Below are positions 58,413 to 64,000 of a stretch of 64,000 bases of DNA, in pieces. This DNA comes from Blasia pusilla (lineage: Eukaryota > Marchantiophyta > Marchantiopsida > Blasiales): the NCBI GenBank assembly GCA_050084515.1, contig CM114273.1, positions 23,002,001 to 23,066,000 of the forward strand. Reading direction: 5' to 3'. Each line of letters begins with the position of its first letter. Position 1 is the first letter of the stretch. Below the pieces are notes generated by a model. That model was not told the DNA's origin and searched no databases. It saw only the letters and a list, made by a program, of their open reading frames with translations. The position numbers and the translations under genes were made by a program.

Positions 58413-58880
58413 TAGAATATAATTTAGAACCATATGGACTGAAAAAGAACATAATCACTAAGGTGTATGCTAAGTATGGGTAGGATTACCTTGGATCAAA
58501 TTTTGGAGTAATGGAGAATTACCTTAAAGGAACATAATCACCCTAATGTGCCCTTAGATGGTGGGAGGCAATAAATTTTTATTGTACTAACTATCATGTT
58601 TAGTGACACGAGCCTCTGGTTTAATAGTTTAAATTAGGGTTGGCTAGAAAAAAAACCTTGGCCATCTCCTTCCATGTAAGGACATCCATAGGACGAAGCT
58701 TCTACAACTCCTTTAATGGATCATTCATTCATCAAAGTAGAAAGTTATCATATAAGTAAAATATGATAATCTACAGTTCTATCAACTAAAATTCTAATCA
58801 TCCTTCCTCACTCATTATCAGCAAACATGGTTCTAACACCAAAATCATAATAGAGAAGGTAAACTACCATATCAAGGTTC
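58413..58880. other. Intergenic sequence, nothing recognised
   Basis: AT-rich sequence between a Helitron and a tandem duplication. Confidence 0.3.
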
Positions 58881-59333
58881 AATAGTCTAAGATAGTATAG
58901 ATCAAATATTTAGAATTGAATTCTCATTAATTTTTTGCAAAAAATCAAGGAATACTCAAGTTTTTTTTGCCACGTAAGAAAAAAAGCCACATCAACAATT
59001 GGGTTCCCAATGCCAAAGTTCAAATTGAATATCCAAAATATTTTTTTAAGAAACCATTTTTTGGGTTTTACCAAGCCTTGTAGCGATTGCCCAAGAACCA
59101 CAAGTCAATAGTCTAAGATAGTATAGATCAAATATTTAGAATTGAATTCTCATTAATTTTTTGCAAAAAATCAAGGAATACTCAAGTTTTTTTTTGCCAC
59201 GTAAGAAAAAAAAACACATCAACAATTGGGTTCCCAAAGCCAAAGTTCAAATTGAATATCCAAAATATTTTTTAAGAAACCAATTTTTTGGGTTTTACCA
59301 AGCCTTGTAGCGATTGCCCAAGAACCACACGTC
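58881..59333. repeat. 226-bp tandem duplication
   Basis: The block starting AATAGTCTAAGATAG at 58881 is repeated head to tail from 59107 to about 59333 with only a handful of changes, mostly in T and A runs. High identity means a recent event. Confidence 0.95.
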
Positions 59334-59817
59334 AATACTTACCTTCTTCCAAAGTGAACCCTTGCAGATTCAACTAATTCTTAGATGTCTAGGCTCTCTA
59401 ATATCTCCATCACTCAAACTTAACTCTTGAATTTTTTGATCGTCGAGAGGGTCCATACGCCCCATACTTCTTTCCTTCTTCTTGGTGCCATCTGCTTATG
59501 TCCTTCTCATCCAAAGGACAATTTTTTTTAATTAAATCAAGAACATCAACCATAAGGGGAAATTTCTCTATATGTTGCTTACAACTATCCGTTTGGATGC
59601 TTGTAAGATGACTGCTATGATAATGAGCAATGCCTAGGAATAATTGTCTTTGTCATAGATAAGACCAGAACATTACTCTATTGCAGCAAATCTATCAAGA
59701 ATTTCATGATAACTCCTCAATTGCGTGCCACACTATCAAATATCCCCACGTTACAATACCAATATACAAGAACAAGATATGTGACCTACAACACATCCTA
59801 CATGGCACAATAACAAG

Positions 59818-60142
59818 CAAGGTTGCACATGGATAAAGATCATGTTCGTGCGGGCCTGGGTACCTGCGGGCCTGGGTACTTGCGGCCCGCACCTGGATCG
59901 TAGGGCAAGCTCAAGCCCGAGTAGGGCTCACATGACGGGTTGCGTCCCATTGACGGACATGCCCGGCCGGCACCCAACCCCGCATCTAAGCTTGCCCAAC
60001 CAGAGCCTTCCGCCTAAACCCAGGCTGATAGAGCCCGCAACCAAGCCGGTAGGTCTAGGCGTCGGGCTCACAGAGCGGGCTTGGATGCGGGATTGGGTGC
60101 AGGCCAGGCATGTCTGGACTTGTCTGTTCTCGTGCAACCTTG
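59818..60142. mobile_element. Complete GC-rich hAT MITE
   Basis: 325 bp with perfect 11-bp terminal inverted repeats CAAGGTTGCAC (59818-59828) and GTGCAACCTTG (60132-60142), flanked by an exact 8-bp duplication ATAACAAG (59810-59817 and 60143-60150). The interior is GC-rich with GCGGGCC and GGCCCGC motifs and has no real gene. The termini are identical to those of the transposase-bearing hAT at 33655-39560, its likely source of mobilisation. Confidence 0.9.
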
Positions 60143-60740
60143 ATAACAAGGCCTAGTGAGTAAATATAGTTCCAACGAGGTTGTCCTTGGGACAATAGTC
60201 TCATAGTAGGCCTATTTGGCAAATAGCTCTTGAAAGAACTCATCCCATTCTTGATAAATGAAGAGATGTGATTAAGATCTAGGGTTTTTTTTAGTAAGTT
60301 ATAAGAACATGCATATTATGCGAGAAGAGATCGATACAAGTAGAAATTACAAGAATGAACAATAGGACTATAGTAGCAAGTTTAGCTCCTAAAGGCATGA
60401 TGAAGAAAGGTGGTCAAAAATACCATTGAGGTCTTGCTTTAAAAATAGAAATGATTGTAGCATAGCAATATGATTTTTTAGAAAATAAACTTAGGTAGAA
60501 GAAGAGGGAACTTCACAATTAGAAGAAATGCCCACAATCATGAGATGTAGAGTTCTCCCTAACAAAAGTTTTATGGAGTAGTATGAGCATGACCAACAAG
60601 TAGTGATATTTTCCATATGGAAATTATCATGGAGTTGGAGAGCCCAAGAACCATAGGTAGAGATTAGTACATTGATTAAAGCGTATCAAACCTTTTATTT
60701 ATATATTAATTTTATATTCCTATGAAAAAATGGTTCATTA

Positions 60741-61328
60741 AGTAATAAGTAATAGAGAAAATGAAAGACGGTTATCGTATTCATGTCTTCATGTTAGAGT
60801 TTGGTAGACTCTTCAATATTTAATAATCAATATATTCTATCGTCTTTTTCCAAAGATTCAAATTGATAAAGTGATCCATTTGGATCACTCTCTTCATACA
60901 TAGCTCTTTCTACATGCCAGGGATGTTATGTGTATTATCTAATTTCAATATCCTACCAAAATTTTCTCTCCTTGCTACTATTTGATAGATATTTAGATTT
61001 TAAATCATCTTAAAATCTTTTAAAAAAATTTAAAAAATTTACAAAGTCACATTCAATAAACAAGAATTTTTAAAATTATTTAAAATCTAACTATCTATCA
61101 AATAGTAGCAAGGAGAGAAAAATTTGGTAGGATATTGAAATTAGATAATACATATAACATCCCTGGCATGTAGAAAGAGCTATGTATGTAGAAAGAGGTT
61201 TATCGATTTGAATATTTGGAAAAAAATGATAGAATATATTAATTATTAAACATTAAAGAGTCTACCAAACTCTAACATGAAGACCTGAATACGATAATTG
61301 TCTTTCCTTTTCTCTATTACTTATTACT
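60741..61328. mobile_element. 588-bp foldback (large inverted repeat) element
   Basis: Arms of about 270 bp (about 60741-61020 and 61070-61328) are reverse complements with high identity around a short AT-rich centre; both ends read AGTAATAAGTAATAG. The left arm has about 15-25 bp extra, containing its own palindrome GTGATCCATTTGGATCAC near 60872. No coding capacity. It looks like a foldback or MITE, but no convincing target duplication was seen. Confidence 0.85.
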
Positions 61329-61450
61329 ATTATTATTCATACCTTCCTTGCGTTTTGGACAAGATGTGCACGAGATGTGGGAAACATTTCCCACACTGAA
61401 TTTTTTGTTCCTAAGATGGATACAAGTCCACGAATACCAAATTTTTCAAC

Positions 61451-61461
61451 ATGCAACCTTG
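61451..61461. repeat. Isolated hAT right terminus
   Basis: ATGCAACCTTG preceded by GGATACAAGTCC-type sequence resembles the right ends of the local hAT family. No left end was identified. Confidence 0.4.
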
Positions 61462-64000
61462 AAGGGGGGTTGAAGGGCCAAATGGCAAACACTCGTTAGT
61501 CTAAGAGTAGGTATTATATGCACACATGGGTGCCATCTCTATGCTACATGTTAGGGCATAAGTTAGACCCTTGGATGGAGGATCTACACCTGTCAAAGGA
61601 AAATTGGATCTGAAGGTGCCAATTGATATTGGATCCAATAGTGTTCTTAGTGACAACTGCATGCACATACATGTTAAAGATCAACGATAGGAATGATGAG
61701 GCCTTAATGATCTAGGTGAGAGATGGTGATTCTTGCTCATTTATGATTGTAGATCATAGGTTAGGAAGATCCGCGTGAAGGTACACGCAGTCTTTATAAT
61801 GTGATAATTAGGACAACAAGGCAAAGAGCCTTAGGCACAAGAAGGACACGAGCGCCAAAAGGTGAAATGAGGAAAATAAGAATAGAATATATAGGCAAAT
61901 ACAATAGAGAACATATGCATGTTTGAAGATAATTGTGAATTTTATACAAAATCTGAAAGGACTAAGCATAACCTCTTAAGAAAGAGTGGAGTAAAGAGAC
62001 ATATAGAAATACCCTTGGGGGGGGGGGCCTTCTTGTTAAAGACCTAGATCTTGAAGGTTATTATCAGGTGGTGTTATGGGATAAGCAAAACATTTTTGTG
62101 ACCATACTAGGGATTGAACTAATTGAATAGTTCAATCCACAAGAGCATCACCATAGAAATGATGAAATCTCTGGCAATGTAGAAAATTCTAAAACCCTGA
62201 ACTAGAGGAAACTTAACATCACATAAGGACGGGTATAAGACACGATATATGGGATATGCTTTTGCATCACAAAATCCATGTGCTCAAGGAGGATCCAAAG
62301 TACCTCGCCGACAAGCCCTCATTGTCCTTGGATAAATAGATGTAATGCAAGCTAATGCCATTTCTATTCGGGATAAAAAGATGCCCAGAGCATTTAGCTT
62401 GTTACATAATGAGAAATTCACCCTAAAAGGGATCCAGTTGAATTTCTTGATTTTTTTTAATAATTACTAATAATGAGAGATATGATAGATAATGCTAGCA
62501 CATTTTTTAGATCCTAAATTAGTATGATAGATGAATCCTCTGCCTCTAGAGATCATACCTCGGCAAGAGGGCCAAGATATATTCTTGAAAGAATATGTGA
62601 ATACAAAAAAGGGAGAATGCAATGAAGATGCTCTACACTCTTGAAGCAAGCTAAGTTTAAGTTTGTCCTTCAATACACTATGTAACTACATATGTCAATT
62701 ACATGCCAAATATGGAGGCCCAAGGGATGTGGCTAAAAGGAGTGTATTATACTACACTATAGAGGGATTAGAGTTAAGTCTCTGGAGATAAGTAAAGAGT
62801 ACAATGCCTAAGACCTTTGCAAAAGCTGCCACCCTAGCAAAGCAATGAGAAGGAACCTTGCATGAAGGTTCAGGGATAAAGATTTAGTATTAGCATCATA
62901 AAAAATAAATCTTCAAGTTCACAAGAATTGGTTATTTGTGACTCTTCGGAAAAGGAAGAAGAACATGAGAAGAAGATCTTGACTTGCTAAATTGAGGAGT
63001 TAGGACATTATCTAAAAAATATATAATTGGAGGAAGAAGAAAGACAAGAAAGATGTTCTTGGTGTTCTTGTGTATGTCGTCAATAGCGCGTAGGATTCTT
63101 ATTATTTACCCCCACCTATATGGCTATACCATAATCTATGGTACTTGGAGAACCCGAGAGAGAAATAGAAAATTATAACCCACAAAGAGAATATAGAGGA
63201 GTCCAATTTCCTTTTAATTTACCGTATGATAATAAACCAGGTCAATATAGATGAGACTCTCAATTTTTTGCATGCATAAAGACAAGACAAATTCAAAGGG
63301 AATTTCCAACATATCTCTATCTAATTTTTCAGTTAGGTATACATACAATGGGGATGTGCCAAAATTCAATAAGACCTACAAGGAGAAGAGAGGGAAGATA
63401 AGGAGGATTTTTTTCCCTACCTGTAGCAATACGTATAACCACACTTAGAAGAAGCACCATAAGAACTTCCCCCATCGGCACCATTAAAATTTGCAACTCC
63501 TCCAAGTGTGCAAGGGGTGTTCTTCCTCTTAATTTAATGACAGTAGAAACTACTAGGCCATCGAATGCAATCGCTCCTTTGAGAACATGAGCAAAGGAGG
63601 CCTACATATTCAAGACCTTCTCCAATTGCCAAAATATTGGCGTTGTCTGATGAAGATTTTTAACACATCGAGAGTTAGGAGGATACGTGGAAGAATCTCA
63701 AGGTAGCCATTGCTAAGATCAAGGCCATCCATGTTCAACAACGCGAACAAAAGTCAAACCTCAAAACCGCCAAAGGATCAGAGAAGTGCACGCCTTCAAA
63801 ACATCATGAAAAACCTACTATATTGGGGAGAATCCTTATCTCTTTTCAAGACGAGCCACCACGTAGGATGGCATAGCGATTTGGAGAAATATAGAGGTTG
63901 TCTGAGTATTCTGGAGTAAGTGCATGTTCAGCGAATATCTCGATTACTTGGAGCTATTCTTGTGAGATACAAACCCTACCACATGAATTGTAGCTCTCAT
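61462..64000. other. Unassigned repeat-derived sequence
   Basis: Short open stretches only (62467-62673 minus, 63251-63448 plus, 63710-63919 plus), none with a recognisable domain. An 11-G run lies at 62017-62027. Probably decayed retroelement DNA. Confidence 0.3.

Noticed and set aside
59842-60156. A 104-codon plus-strand and minus-strand open stretches
   Set aside because: They lie within the 325-bp MITE and read through both its termini.

Overview
This is a nuclear segment of a land plant with a large, repeat-laden genome. Three things support that: spliced genes with GT-AG introns, a plastid-type transit peptide, and plant-restricted families (DUF569, DUF679/DMP-like). Most of the 64 kb is old, stop-ridden transposon sequence of many classes. 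That would fit a gymnosperm, fern or lycophyte, but I cannot fix the taxon from sequence alone. I saw no rRNA, tRNA or CRISPR.

Layout. 0-3.5 kb: a minus-strand gag scrap and a degenerate Ty1/copia element (integrase, RT start, RNase H end). 4.1-8.8 kb, minus strand: an apparently intact ten-exon gene for a plastid-targeted S4-domain RNA-binding protein; its exons can be joined into 317 codons with every intron GT-AG. 9.3-12.8 kb, minus: a decayed non-LTR retrotransposon with an N-terminal zinc finger, RT, and a C-terminal CCHC plus restriction-like endonuclease region. 13.5-22.0 kb, plus: a Ty3/gypsy element with LTR-like repeats at both ends and a PHD finger after the integrase. 24.0-24.4 kb: the tail of another LINE. 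26.9-30.5 kb, minus: a second copy of the PHD-carrying gypsy family, split by a clean 1.3-kb solo LTR with a 5-bp target duplication.

33.3-39.6 kb: nested hAT transposons. An hAT with perfect 11-bp inverted termini, a minus-strand BED/hAT transposase and, tail to tail with it, a plus-strand kinase-like reading frame appears to sit inside a GC-rich hAT MITE that has an exact 8-bp target duplication. The same terminal sequence marks a complete MITE at 59.8 kb and a probable derivative at 49.3-50.6 kb.

40-43 kb: unassigned unique sequence, then an intact DUF569 gene with a serine-rich repeated tail. 45-52 kb: Helitron-like repeats, a copia gag, a solo copy of the gypsy LTR and a bounded Helitron. 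53.8-56 kb: a frameshifted LOTUS-like domain and a partial DMP-like membrane protein. 58-61.3 kb: a short Helitron, a 226-bp tandem duplication, the MITE and a 588-bp foldback element.

Only two genes look functional: the S4 protein and DUF569. Everything else identified is mobile DNA or broken remnants. The most unusual items are the hAT with kinase-like cargo, the gypsy family with a PHD finger, and the endonuclease-type non-LTR element.
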